A stretch of DNA of 64,000 nt from Heloderma charlesbogerti (GCA_026122225.1 JANEZZ010000295.1:1-64000); one strand, 5' to 3'. Shown: positions 51,220 through 62,850, numbered from the stretch's first letter. Notes: a model not told the origin generated them from the sequence alone. Made by a program: numbers and translations.

Positions 51220-53200
51220 AGCCTGGAGGACTGGGCTGTCTGCAGCTGAAGCTGGGTGGGCTTCTGAAGACTACAGAAGCCTTCTGGTCTGTCCACTGCT
51301 GGAACAACACAGGTCCTCTGCTGTGTAGAATCAGCTACCTGAACACCGCATATTTTGGATTTCTAGTTACTAGCTTTATCTTGTTCCTGAGCCTGTCCTT
51401 GTCCCTTGGCTTTCTTTTCTGTGTTTGCCACCCAAGCAGGACACCTAGAGCTATCTGAATGCCTGGTTCTTAAACAGCAATTACTGGCATTATTTTCAAA
51501 ACAGAAATATGAAACGTTGCATTTGAAGTTCCATGCTTATTGCAAGGTACAAGGGTCATCTGTAAGCATCCATTTACATCCAAGTCAGCAATTGCTACAT
51601 TCTTTTTTGATGGACACTGGCATGTTTCCACTGTAACTCTAAGGTGTGCCACAAGCAAGCAAATACAGCAATTCAATTAAACTGGTTAGAAGGCCAAAAT
51701 GGATAGAATATGGACTCTATATCTCTGTTACATCATGATGACCAGAATGAACTTGAACTGTGCCATCTAGTGGAGAAATGGGCTCATTTTCCCCCTTGAC
51801 AGATGAGGGAATGAAGAAACGATGTTGTGAACTTGATTACTGCTACTTGCCAAAGTAAGGCCTCAGGTTCATCCATAATATCGCCATTATTCCTGATGGT
51901 ACCTCTTCCTGGGACCTGTTACCAGTAGTCTGATGGGCTTCTCATATGTTATACTTCAAAGTGTACAACATCGGTGGGCATCACACATCCCACTGCACCA
52001 CCATATATGATGGTGGCAGGAAAAAAAGTTATATTTCAGCCTTGTAGCATGTGTAGCGCCCTTGTAGCATAGTGTTCTGGATGTCTTTTTTCTTTTAAGA
52101 AAATTCAGGGGAGGGGTAGCGGGGGCAAAACGGTGATATTTGAGAATTTTCAGGGGGGGAGTGCAGCCCATGAGGGGTGGGGTGTCTGGGTGGCAAAAAT
52201 GACTCCCAGACGTCCTGTAATTGCCCACTCCTGGTGTACAACATCTAAAAATGTGAAGGGTTAACAAATAAGTGTTTGAAAACTTAGCACAGACGTACCC
52301 TCGGCAGAGGGTCACAGTGGGTTCCAACTCCCTGTCGAGTATGCGCTGTGTGGCAAGCAGACATTTGTTGCTACTGCTGTGTCTGTACTGTGTGTCTATG
52401 TCTTGTTGGCATCGCTTGATTGTTTTGGCAGGCATCCAATATACAATTTCATAAGTTGTCTGCTATCAGATCCTTACAATGGAAATATAAAATGTAGTCA
52501 TAGACTAAATGCCATCACGAATTAATGATTGAATACTTGTCACATACCTAATGTTGTTGCATGCCACTATCAAATGCTGTCAAATATCAAACACTGCACT
52601 CAGATAACGTGGGATGTCAAATACAAATCAAGTAACCAGTGAATACTTCAACAGGATTCAAAGAATATCTGTGGAATATTTAATACCAACATTTTGCAGA
52701 GGATAATTTTTGAGAGAAAATTCATTTCATCTCTAATGCAGAGCGTGCAACTCAAGCAACCAATAAAAAAAACATACATCTTTAAAATATATATAAACAG
52801 TGTTCCAATTATATTACTGCAGGCCAGAGCTTTGATATGTCTGAGAGTTCAGTTTAGTGAAAAAAATGTTTCAAATAACATTCTGAATCTTTGTGCACTT
52901 TTATGTGTGAGATGCCTTGCAGCCAAGCACTCTTGCACACAGCAAGAAACCATAGCATGAACTATGAAGAAAACTACAGTACAAATTCATCAACGCTGAT
53001 TGCTGCACAATCATCAATGCACAAAAACCACCTTAAATTCTTTCAGAGGAGTACTGAATAAGCTCAACTGACATGAAGACCAGTGCACAAGCATTGTTTC
53101 TTGGTAAAGCATCCCTTGCATCTCTAGGATAGTAAGGCCACATAGTCCTACAAAACTGATTTTTCAAGAAACAGTATTTCGCATTTTCAAGAAATCATCA
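51220..53200. other. Intergenic stretch without recognised gene
   Basis: No LINE frame or SINE recognised. A G-rich word GGGGAGGGGTAGCGGGGG lies near 52109-52126. Confidence 0.4.
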
Positions 53201-53204
53201 CATT

Positions 53205-53592
53205 ATGTTTTAAATTTTATTTTATTTAGTACATTTCTAATCCGCCCAATAACTACTGCTAAGTACTAATCTAGAATTAAACCAAAGCCACAGTTAAAAA
53301 AGCAAACATCTGGAGATAGCTTATTGGCCTACAATAGTCTCAAAGATTTTGTACTCTATTCCAGGGCCAGGTCAAAATGTTTCTGTTTTCCTAGGTGTTT
53401 TAAGCCGATCAGTCCGTCTTACTGATTTTTTACTGCCTTTTAAACATTGTTTTATTACTATATTTTATTGTTTTTATTGCATGTTGTGCTTGTATGTCCA
53501 TTGGTTTGGTTATACCTATTGTTCACCATCCTGATCTCTTTTTATCAAGAGCAGTTTATAAATATCCAAATAAAGAAATAATAAATCTATCT
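53205..53592. repeat. L2-like LINE 3' tails in opposite orientations
   Basis: 53205-53335 reads as an antisense tail (TTTATTTAGTACATTTCTAA). 53355-53592 reads as a sense tail (GTTTATAAATATCCAAATAA near its end). Confidence 0.5.
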
Positions 53593-53766
53593 ACTCTATT
53601 TATTTTATAGCATTTTTGTCCTGCTTTTCAGCCAAAAAGGGCTTCCAGACTGGCTTACATATAATCCATGAAAACAAGACATTCGTTGCCCTCAGATTTA
53701 CAGTCTTAAAAGACACGACACCAAAGGATAAAGGGATGAGGAGGAAAGTCCAAAAAAGCAAACTTG

Positions 53767-53832
53767 GGGTGCAATCCTATGCATGCTTACTGAAAAAAAA
53801 GTCCTACAGCTTCCAACGCTCCTCAGCCCTGA
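53767..53832. repeat. Palindrome family A, diverged half copy
   Basis: GGGTGCAATCCTATGCATGC followed by AAAAAAAAGTCCTACAGCTT. Confidence 0.6.
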
Positions 53833-54530
53833 GGCACCAATTCTTAAAGTGAAATTGTGGTTCTTAAAATGGCTAGCTGGGAACAGTCCAGGGAGAGGAC
53901 GAGCCTGATGGAGCTGGTGTTTCAGCAGAGCTGAGTGTTTCCATCTCCCTCTGCTGCAGCTTGCAAGAATGACTGTTGATGAAGATGTGCTGGTGATGCG
54001 ATACGGCTGTGCAATAATATTAACACTAATGTTCAACTTAGGAAAGAAAACATCTAGAAGACAGATGAACTAAACAACAAAAGAAGTAATTAGACCAGTT
54101 AAAATTGGCTAATATTAAAAGAAAGAAGGAACATGAGTCGTGTACCATCTATCACTGACCAGTGGTATAAATAAGCACAAGTACTTGGCCGGAGAAGGTA
54201 AATACAATAGAGATAAACAGTTCTCCAGGATTGAGCTGGCCAAGGGAATGAACCGTGAACAATATTCAAGTGCTAAATGTCCCGATGGAATTTTCTACTT
54301 GAATTTACTATTTCTATGACATCTAATTCCCTGTGGATTTTGCAGTTGATAATTCTTCTTTGTTTTATGATACATTTACTCTTTCTCTGTATTGTTTTAT
54401 ATGAATGAAATTAATAGCATTATTTCTTTAAAAGAAAAAACTGGACTTGCCAGCTGCTACTGCAGTCAGGTTTGTAGAAGATGACTGGATTCACTTTGGG
54501 GTTAAATCCTCTCCAGGGAAAAAGTTTTAC

Positions 54531-54618
54531 CACAGGGGTGGGCAACTTGTGCTCCTCCAGAGGTTTTGGCCCTACAACTAGAGTTTCAGCACCAGCCACC
54601 ATAGCCAATGGTGAAGGA
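54531..54618. repeat. Palindrome family D relative, half copy
   Basis: CAGGGGTGGGCAACTTGTGC, CTCCAGAGGTTTTGGCCCTA and CATAGCCAATGGTGAAGG, shared with 59650-59738. Confidence 0.6.
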
Positions 54619-55669
54619 AGGTTGGAATAGTTTCAGCCAAAGCGGTTTTACGGAGTTTAACGTCATTCATTTACAGCAGCAAAACAAATAAGTATTCATT
54701 CACCAGGAGAATATGCAACCCCCCACCGGCAAGCCCTTCGCCGACATCTGAAAGCTGCAGTTCATTTAAAATTGCAAAAGTTCACATCTCTGTATCATTT
54801 CCTCACCATCCTTTAACGTTTGCGATCTTGAGAAAAATGATGCCTGACGAAAGCTGTTGTGCTGACCAATGGTAATATTTGTCTCTAAAGATAACACCAT
54901 TAATGAATAATAATAACACTATTAATGAATGTTGATGCACAGCACAATTAACCTTGCCCCACATGCCAGATTTTCCACTAGAAACAATGACCTACTTACT
55001 GTGAGGCGTCAAGGAAAGTAACAATGATATTTAAGAGCATAAAGGCAGGATGCTGGGTGCTGTAGGGCTCCATTGTGCCCATTCCCCTTCATCTGGGGGG
55101 GGGCACTAAATAGTGATCTACATATTCAGCAGCATTTCTAGGGACTGTACCATTTCAGATTGCAAGACAAGAGATTCTTTCAGTGCTTCTCCCCACAAAA
55201 ACACATCCCCCTCACAAGGGAAATGTGCACATCAGGGAGTGGTATTCTACCCTGCCTTTTATCTGATGTGCTAGGTTTCTATATGCAGGAAGATTCTCTC
55301 CCCCACCTCCACCCCCACTCCACCACAGCTGGGAGCATTCAAACAGGAAAAGTCTACCCTTGCAGTCTGAAATGGTACAGTCCAGGAAAGCTATACTCCT
55401 TCAGGTGTAGATTGGCTCTGAGAGCCAAGTTGCATGATCAACAGTCTCATGTGGTGTCTCCGTTCCTGTATTATACCACTCCAGAGGGGTCCATGAAAAT
55501 GCTCCCATCCCATCCCCACCTACACCATCCCCACATACAAAACTGGCATGTAAGAAAAGGTTCTAGCCTTCTTCACATGCTACTTATGACGTGCAGGTTT
55601 CATGGTTTGTTTTTTTACATGATGGAACATTCACCATCCCTTCCCCCAGATACATCACCTAAGACTTTA

Positions 55670-55975
55670 CAGAGGACAGTCCTCTATTTGAAGGCTTGCC
55701 AAAGGGCTGTCCTCTGTTTTGAGGCATCCTGTATTTGAACGGCAGTCCAGGCCAAGTCCAGTTTAAAGAAAAGAACCATCAGAAGGAAGAGCCCAGGGGC
55801 CTTGACGTTGGCCATGAACAGTTAGTACCCGGACAGCAGGCTGAGCAAAGCACAGGTCACCTGGTTACAGTCTTCCACATTATGGTGAGATGCACTGTAT
55901 TTCTATTTAAATTATAATAATGATTTCTAAATTTGCATCTATGCATATAAATTAACCTATGCAAATTTGATCATG
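55670..55975 (-). mobile_element. TAGGGTGGCCA-family element, copy 3
   Basis: Antisense to 50850-51210: AGAGGACAGTCCTCTATTTG, AGGTCACCTGGTTACAGTCT, CCACATTATGGTGAGATGCA and ATTTGCATCTATGCATATAA in reverse order. Confidence 0.6.
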
Positions 55976-56083
55976 GAATCATAAAAGTTGGAAAGAGCCA
56001 TTTAGGCCATTATGCAAATTGTTGCCCACTTGTGTCTTCCTCTTCTTTGGTGATGCATGCCCTGTTTTTTGGCCATTCATAAG

Positions 56084-56676
56084 TAGGGATGGCAGAGAAA
56101 TCTGCCACAGACTCCAGTGGCAGACGGACTCCATGGACTTCTTTAGAATCCAGCTCCCCGGAGTCCGTGGCAGAACGGAGCACTCCCCCACCACCACCCT
56201 GTGGAATTTTCCCGGGATGGACCCTACCTGGCGTCGGCCAGTCCAGTCCATCCGCTGCCCCGGTCTGCAGTTACAAATGGCTGCCCCGGTCTGCAGCCAC
56301 CATTTGCCTCCCTATTTTAGCCGTGATAGGCTACGTAAGTATTTACGTAGCCTATCACAGCAAAGAGCAGGGACGCAAATAGCATCCACTACGCCATTTG
56401 CGTCCCTGCCTTTTGCCGTGATAGGCTACGTAAATATATACGTGGCCTATCACAGCTAACGCAGGGATGCAAATGGCGGCCACTATGCCGGATGCCATTT
56501 GTGGCCGCAGCCCAGCAGCGGACGGAAGTCCGGCTGTGGACAGGCCCAGCTGGTGGCTCCGTGGACTCACCGCAGAGCAGAGCCGGCCGGGGAGGATTAC
56601 AGAGGGAGGGACGGATCACCTCCCCCCACAGCGGATGCCCCCACCCAGAACGGGGTGAGTAATCCGCCCATCCCTA
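56084..56676. mobile_element. Nonautonomous hAT element with GC-rich palindromic core
   Basis: 593 bp, starting TAGGGATGG and ending CCATCCCTA, with a perfect 8-bp duplication TTCATAAG at 56076-56083 and 56677-56684. The core (56320-56470) contains GATAGGCTACGTAAGTATTT and its inverted form AATACTTACGTAGCCTATC-type words three times, alternating with AGGGACGCAAATAGC-type words. No transposase frame is seen. Confidence 0.88.
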
Positions 56677-56710
56677 TTCATAAGTGACCATCCCAAAGAC
56701 TACCAAAGGT

Positions 56711-56712
<2 letters not shown>

Positions 56713-56741
<29 letters not shown>
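56713..56741. repeat. (CT)n microsatellite
   Basis: About 14 CT units, just outside the hAT element. Confidence 0.95.
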
Positions 56742-56744
56742 AGA

Positions 56745-58115
56745 CAACTACCTGTGGCATGAACACCACATGAGTGCCGCTTGAAACTTTCTCTGCGTGG
56801 TGACTGCTCCATGTGTATCTTATTAAAGCATATTTTAAAATATCCCACTCAAAGGCCAGTACATGGGCTGAAGTGGAGGATCAAACTGCATATCTGTGAT
56901 GACCAACAGTAGGGGGACATCAAGCAGTGAAAAGCCAGCAGTCCCATCTTGGCAGAGATATCAAAACTATCCCTGCCTTGTGAGTATTTTTCTGCTCTTA
57001 ATAGGTAAAGAACTTTTCACAATGAATTGGCCCATCAATCGATCTTGTTCCTACTCGGACTAGCAGCAGCTCTTCAAGGGCAGAGATCTTTTCTAGCCCT
57101 GCTACTCAAGATCCATTAACTGGAAAAGCTGGGTATTGATGCTGGTACTTTACAACTTCAAAGCATGAACTCTGCCTCTAAGTTATGGTCAGTTGCATTG
57201 AAAGGATGCAAGTGAGACCTGAAACAAAATGTGGCAGTAGTGTATCCTCACCACCTAGTGGCAGTGCTCCTGTTCAGGGTTCCAGCCGGCCATGCCCTCC
57301 TCCAGGACAGGCCATTCCATCTCCCACCCATCAGGCTTTCTGGTTTTCTTTTCCAACTGTCACTCAACATTCCATGGCTACCGAAATATGCTCGGTCCTC
57401 ACTGGGCCATTTTGAGTGGAGGGGCTGTGCCCTTTTGTTTAAAGTTTACTTGCACTTCTGCAAATCAGGTTCCTCTGAGCATGCTGATATATCCCTCTTG
57501 TTTCTTACTTACCTTGTTTTAGCTCCGCTCCTTTCAGCATTTACCACCTGCATTCACTATTAGAGGAACTGACCACCAACTTCTTGGCAGGGCTTGTTAA
57601 CTGGGAAGTGAGCCTCACAGATCTGACCATCTCATTGTAACAGTTAGCCTGGGCCTTCAGGGGGACAGGCCTAGAAGTCTCTTTCCCCCCTGTCTACTGG
57701 GTGCTAAGCAGGCAGAGGCCAATCATTAGTCTTAATGTACAGAAACGATTATGAATGGCAAGACGTGGAAGCAGATTCCCACTGAAATAGGTGGGATGCA
57801 ATTCCAAATAAAGGTGTGGATACAGATGTTTTGCCTATATAAACCCTTCACAAGCAAATTCTGTTTTATTGCCCCTGTTCTTATCTTAGTGAAGAAAATA
57901 GGCTGAGGAATGTTCTAACCTAGCTGAATATTTATAGCTTCATGTCCTTGCATTAATTCCAAAGTCTGCGGTGAACCAAGTTGTGTTTTGGCTCCCAGTG
58001 GGAGGAACAGGTAGCATTAAAATTAGGTTTTCACTGCCTCCTTAATGAGATATCTTTATTTATGAAGGATGCACTGTACTCTGTCAACCAGAGAGGTTTC
58101 AACAGCATCTATTGA
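56745..58115. other. Intergenic stretch without recognised gene
   Basis: No known repeat or exon recognised. Confidence 0.4.
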
Positions 58116-58119
58116 TTTC

Positions 58120-59130
58120 CTGTTAGGGTGGCCACTTATGAATAGCCAAAAAAGAGGAAATGCATCCCCCCGCAGAGGGTGCAAATTTGAATAAAATTTG
58201 CATATGCTAATTTATATGTATAGATGCAAATTTATAATTTGCATAGCTTGGCCACAGTGGTACAGGCATTAGTAACCTCTAATGTGGGGCTGTATGTGGG
58301 GCTGCCCTTGAGGCTGGTCCGGAAGCTGGAGCTAGTGCAGAATGCAGCAGCTTGGCTGTTGTCGGGAGCTGCCCCCTTTCAGAGTGCAACTCTGTTGCTG
58401 AGGGAACTGCACTGGCTGCCTATACACTACCAGGTCAGGTTTAAGGTAGTACTACTAGTGTACAAAGCCCTAAGCAACTTGGAACCAGGATACCTGAGAG
58501 AGCGCCCTCTTTACTAACCTGCCTGGTCACTGAAGTCATCGGAGGGCATGCCCCTGCTGGTTCCACATGACCCCATGGTCCAGCTGGACTCCACAGGAAA
58601 AGAGCCTTCAGTGTGGTGGCCCCCTTCCTGTGGAATTCCCTGCCTTTGGAGGTCAGGCAGGCGCCAATGTTGTATTGCTTTTGGCACCTCCTGAAGACAT
58701 TGTTATTTTGAGAGGCCTTCCCTGAGTGACCAACCGTGGTTTATTAAGTTCAGAATCTGTTCTTTTAAAATGTTTAATTGTTATAATTGTGGGGTTTTAT
58801 TCTTTTACCTTGTTGTTCACCGCTCCAAAATCTTTGATGTGGAGTGGCATTTAAATATTGTAAATAAATAAATACTAGAATAAATGATTTAATTAGAAAT
58901 ATAGTTCACCTCACCATAGTGTGGAAGACTGTGACCAGGTGACCTGTATGCCTGCCTGTCAGTCTGCTATTCAGGTGGTGACTGTTGATGGACAAAAAAA
59001 AATTGGTTCTTTCTTGCAGTCCTTTATCTTTAACTAGAATTGGACAGGAGAACCCTTCAAACAGAGTACTGTCCTCTGTAAAAGAAGACGTATGGCTGTC
59101 CTCTTTCCTGTAAGAAGCCCTCAAAGCCCA
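58120..59130 (+). mobile_element. TAGGGTGGCCA-family element, copy 4, split by an L2-like LINE
   Basis: The left part 58120-58245 starts TTAGGGTGGCCAC and contains AAATTTGCATATGCTAATTT. The right part 58880-59130 continues with CACCATAGTGTGGAAGACTG, GACCAGGTGACCTGTATG and AACCCTTCAAACAGAGTACT. The break coincides with the L2-like copy at 58235-58878, so that LINE inserted later. Confidence 0.6.
58235..58878 (+). mobile_element. L2-like LINE 3' end
   Basis: The frame at 58224-58517 carries [35 protein letters not shown] and VYKALSNLEPGYLRER. Later FSVVAPFLWNSLPLE-type text is frameshifted. The tail is AAATATTGTAAATAAATAAA. Confidence 0.8.
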
Positions 59131-59649
59131 AATGGGGGAAATAAATATTTCTATTTAATAAAAATAAAAAATAAAAAATTTACCAAAACTTAACTAAAAG
59201 TGTGTATGTTGGGAGGGGGGGTGTCAGCCTTGATTTCTGAAAGCTCCTACAGTCCTAAATTTACTTAAATCACTTGGCACAATATAAAAAATATAGGTTT
59301 GCTAGGCTGAAGTCCAGAAAACCAAACACATTCCCTTTTTAATTCCCTGATGCAGCAGATAAGATGGCTGCTGTGGCTTCACCTGCCTGTTCCTCCTCCG
59401 GTCCTGTCATCCACTCCTCCCTCACCTTCTGTATGTGGTCTCTGGGTGTGTGGGAGAGGGTGGGTGACAGGACCAAGGGAGAGTTAAGTGGGAAAAACCA
59501 TCGCTGCCCCAGGGAATGTAAAGGTACAGTCTGGTTTTCTAGGTCACCACGGCGATCTCAGACCTTGGGGCAGAAAGACCAGACCCCCACTGAGCAAAAT
59601 GAACAGGAGGAGCCCCCATGTTCAGCAGTAATATGCATGAACATCTGAA

Positions 59650-59738
59650 GCAGGAGGTGGGCAACGTGTGCCCCTCCAGAGGTTTTGGCCTACAACTCCC
59701 ATCAGCCCTAGCCTAGCCAATGGTGAGGGAGAAATCTC
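59650..59738. repeat. Palindrome family D relative, half copy
   Basis: CAGGAGGTGGGCAACGTGTG, CCCCTCCAGAGGTTTTGGCC and TACAACTCCCATCAGCCCTA. Confidence 0.65.
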
Positions 59739-60439
59739 TGGGGGAGCAATGGTTTTCCTCCTCTGGTCCTGTCATCACCCTCTCCCACACACCTGGAGCT
59801 CACAAGACAGCTGGTAAGGGAGGCCAAAACAACTAGGGGGAATCTCCATGGTGCAGGTTTAGTTCACTCTCCACTTCACTGCGCTTTTTACTGGAGTGGA
59901 ACTTGATCCATCTGGGGACACACAGGGCTTGAAAACTCGGATTATCCTAAAGCTAGCCTGGGGCTCTCAGCAGGTCACACGGCAATTTACTGCAAATTGC
60001 TGTGAATTGTTTGGGTGGCTACTGGGTGGAATCTCGTTCACATCATCATTTAGTGTGCCTGTTCCCTCCCTCCCTCTTTCATCTTGTCCCACCCCTTCTG
60101 CTTTCTCTGGCCAGTGTGTGTGTTAGTGCCCCCACCCTCCCCATCCTATACCCCATCCTCCCCAACATTTTTTTTTTTTTAAAAATCAAAATTTCCTTCT
60201 AAAACTGCAATAGAAAAATAGCAGCAGGACTAAATTCAGACAGAAATCTGAATTTGAAGCAGATTCCTGGGATGTGGCAAAACTGAGGTGGGGTGGGAAC
60301 TCTGGAGGACTGGGTTCACAAAGAAGTCTTCAAATTCAAATTTCAGCTTGCCCATTTTAGAAGGGATGCTCCTTCTCGTTATTGTTGTTGCTGTTTTGTT
60401 CCTCTTTTTGTTTCTTAGAGCTCCTCTAAGAGACGTTGG

Positions 60440-60525
60440 CTGCAATTCTAAACCCACTTACACAGGAGGAGGCCCCACTGAACCCACTAGGGCTTACTTC
60501 TGAGGAGAGATGCATAGCATTGCAA
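60440..60525. repeat. Palindrome family B copy, diverged
   Basis: GCTGCAATTCTAAACCCACT, GGCCCCACTGAACCCACTAG and GGGCTTACTTCTGAGG. Confidence 0.55.
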
Positions 60526-60539
60526 TGTTCTCCATTTCT

Positions 60540-60680
60540 AGCTCCCCCCACCCCAATTTCACTTCATTGCAGCAATTCGCTGCAGAGTTACCACTCCCCA
60601 CCCCATTGTCCCCACTTTTGCCTACTGCTTCCACCACCACCACCACTCCTCTTTCTCCCTTTCTCCTTCCCCCTGCTCCC
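60540..60680. repeat. Pyrimidine-rich low-complexity tract
   Basis: C/T-rich with a short (CCA)n run near 60630-60645. Confidence 0.8.
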
Positions 60681-61147
60681 AGTGAGAAGGCAAGATTGTT
60701 ACTGCGATAAAGCGATAAAGTGGAGAGGTGATTTTACATAATACAGAAACTACAGAATATCAGAGAAGCACAAAATCGCAATCACAGTCTGAGAGAGCAT
60801 CAGAGAAGAGAAAGAGCACTTTAGGGTGAGTTACTACAGTTAGCCTTTATCCCTTTCACTGTAGGGGAAGTGGGGGAAGATTGAAACCTAACTAAAGGCT
60901 AACTAAAGTGATTGAGTGTCCCCACTACTGCAGTAATATGAGGGGTTTGATGTTCTGTCGTCTCTCAGCCAGGGGTGTTATTATAGGAGGGTCCACCAGG
61001 GCACATGCCCTGGATCTTCTCTGAGCTGTGCCCTGGATCTTTTTTGAGCTGTCCTAATTGCCTTTTTTTTTTTTTTTACATTTTCCCATTGACTTGCATT
61101 GGAAAACAGAAATGGCCATAACGTTTTTAGCTCATATGATAAGTACA

Positions 61148-61401
61148 TGTAATTTGGAGACCTGGTATCCCCCATGGATCTTATTGAACTTGCCCAATTT
61201 CAGCCAGTTAGATCCAGTGGCTTTTGTGCTAGTCACAGGTAAAATTTGCTATTTTCAAGAAAATCTGTCAAAGCAAAGAGCTATATATTTTCAGACTTCC
61301 ACATACATGCATGGAATTTGGGGACGTGGCAGCCCCTATGGAGATGACTGAACCTCCCAAATTTCAGACAGTTAGGTCCAGTGGCTTTTGTGCTAGCCAT
61401 G
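61148..61401. repeat. Diverged tandem duplication, about 90-nt unit
   Basis: 61148-61237 and 61311-61401 align along their length. Shared words are AATTTGG, CCCAATTTCAG/CCCAAATTTCAG and CAGTGGCTTTTGTGCTAG. The repeat period is about 163 nt. Function unknown. Confidence 0.7.
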
Positions 61402-61409
61402 CATAAAGT

Positions 61410-62230
61410 TTCCTTTTCTAAAAGACTAAAACAAAAAGTAAAAAACTGTCAAGCCACATGGGAGAATAGAGATCCTAATCAGAAGGTGTTTAAGGTGACC
61501 ATTAGGAGGTCACTATCCCTAATCTCTTGTGGGGGTCTTGTTTTGTTGAGATGTGAAAAACCTCTCCCCCACTACTTTTCTGCTGTTACACGCCCACTGA
61601 TGGGAGCTTGCTTACAATGACGTCTTGAAGAGGAAGAAGGAAGGGAAGGAAGAGCTCCACATGAAATATTGGTGTTTCACACAGCATCTGATTTTACTGC
61701 CCCAAACTGGAACCTTTGGCTTCTGCAGAAGTTTAGTAGGTTCAGTACAGCAATGAATCCAATCAGCCTCCACAAACTTCTTTCTCCCCCTCCACTTTAA
61801 TTTCTCTGAAATAGCTGTAGGACTCAAATTATTCCAAAAGAAGGGTCGGGACTATGTGGTGTCATGATCGAGGAACTGCTGAGGCTTTTAAATAGGTTCT
61901 ACAGTTTTAAAAAAGCTGGAAAAAGCCCTCAGCCACCTCACCTCATAAAGTTAATTTAAGTATGTGCAATCCTTACAAACCCTCCACAGCCTCCTAAATT
62001 CCTCTGAAGTACTACCTCTCTGAAAGGAGCCACTTGGCTTAGGAAATTCTCTCTACCCCACCCATCCCCACATGCATTTCCAATCACCATTCTTCTTTTC
62101 GTCTTCCTTCCCCAATCCTGTTCTTTCTTTCTCTTCTTTATTTCACCCAGAGCACATCTTGGGGAACTTTTAAAGAGAATTCTTTTCAGTGGGCAACAGA
62201 AGTTCTGAACTGTATTTGACTTTATACAAA
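61410..62230. other. Intergenic stretch without recognised gene
   Basis: No repeat family or exon recognised. Confidence 0.35.
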
Positions 62231-62234
62231 CGAA

Positions 62235-62380
62235 CAAGAGGGTTGGTTTTTCTCCAACCCTCTTGTCTGTAGCAGTTATACCATTAACTGGTATAACCAA
62301 TATATATCATACCATTAACATAACTATTGGTACACATTACACCAATGGGCACCAATAGTTATGATAATGGTATAACTGCT
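62235..62380. repeat. Compound hairpin
   Basis: Three nested or adjacent stems: CAAGAGGGTTGG with CCAACCCTCTTG (62235-62264), AGCAGTTATACCATTA (62271-62286) with TAATGGTATAACTGCT (62365-62380), and TAACTATTGGT with ACCAATAGTTA between them. Confidence 0.8.
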
Positions 62381-62484
62381 ATGTGTAGATTCAGCCCTTC
62401 TCACTCAAGTCTTTGAGAAAAGTGGGTTCACATGGTTGCAGAGAAACAAATCTGGGGCTGTTTTGTTTGTCAGTTGCCATTATC

Positions 62485-62696
62485 CAGCAATAGGAAGGGC
62501 TGTAGCTCAGTGGCAGAACAGATGTTTGGCATGCAGAAGGTCACAGGTTAAATCCCCAGCATCCCCAGGTAGGGCTAGGAAAGAATCCTGCCTGAAACCC
62601 TGGAGAGCTGCTGCTGCCAGTCAGTGTTGACAATACTGGGCTAGATGGACCCAGGGTCTGACTCAGTATAAGGCAGCTTCCTATGTTCCTATGAAC
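62485..62696 (+). mobile_element. Sauria-type SINE, full length
   Basis: tRNA-derived head with box A TAGCTCAGTGG (62501-62511) and box B GGTTAAATCCC (62546-62556), then the unique body (GAAACCCTGGAGAGCTGCTG) and the tail GTATAAGGCAGCTTCCTATG. Transcribed by pol III when active and mobilised by a LINE in trans, probably BovB in squamates. The box B has one change from the usual GGTTCAATCCC. Antisense copies at 36249 and 43527 share its layout. Confidence 0.9.
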
Positions 62697-62764
62697 AGAA
62701 AGCTTTATTAAAAATATGGGTTTGGGGTTTGTTTTTTAAGTGGAGGGGGGATAAATATTGCTCA

Positions 62765-62850
62765 TTTATACAAGCCTATGTATGCCTACTCAGAAGCCCC
62801 ATTATGTTTAATGAGACGTACCCTCAGGAAAGTGTGCATAGGATTCAAGC
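62765..62850. repeat. Palindrome family B copy
   Basis: AGCCTATGTATGCCTACTCA, GAAGCCCCATTATGTTTAAT and CGTACCCTCAGGAAAGTGTG, ending ATAGGATTCAAGC. Confidence 0.65.

Noticed and set aside
56019..56687. Overlapping frames on both strands in 56.0-56.7 kb
   Set aside because: Open by chance because of high GC content inside a nonautonomous hAT element; no transposase motif.
62495..62570. Possible tRNA gene
   Set aside because: The A and B boxes belong to the tRNA-like head of a SINE; the body and tail characteristic of the SINE follow directly, and no complete cloverleaf is preserved.
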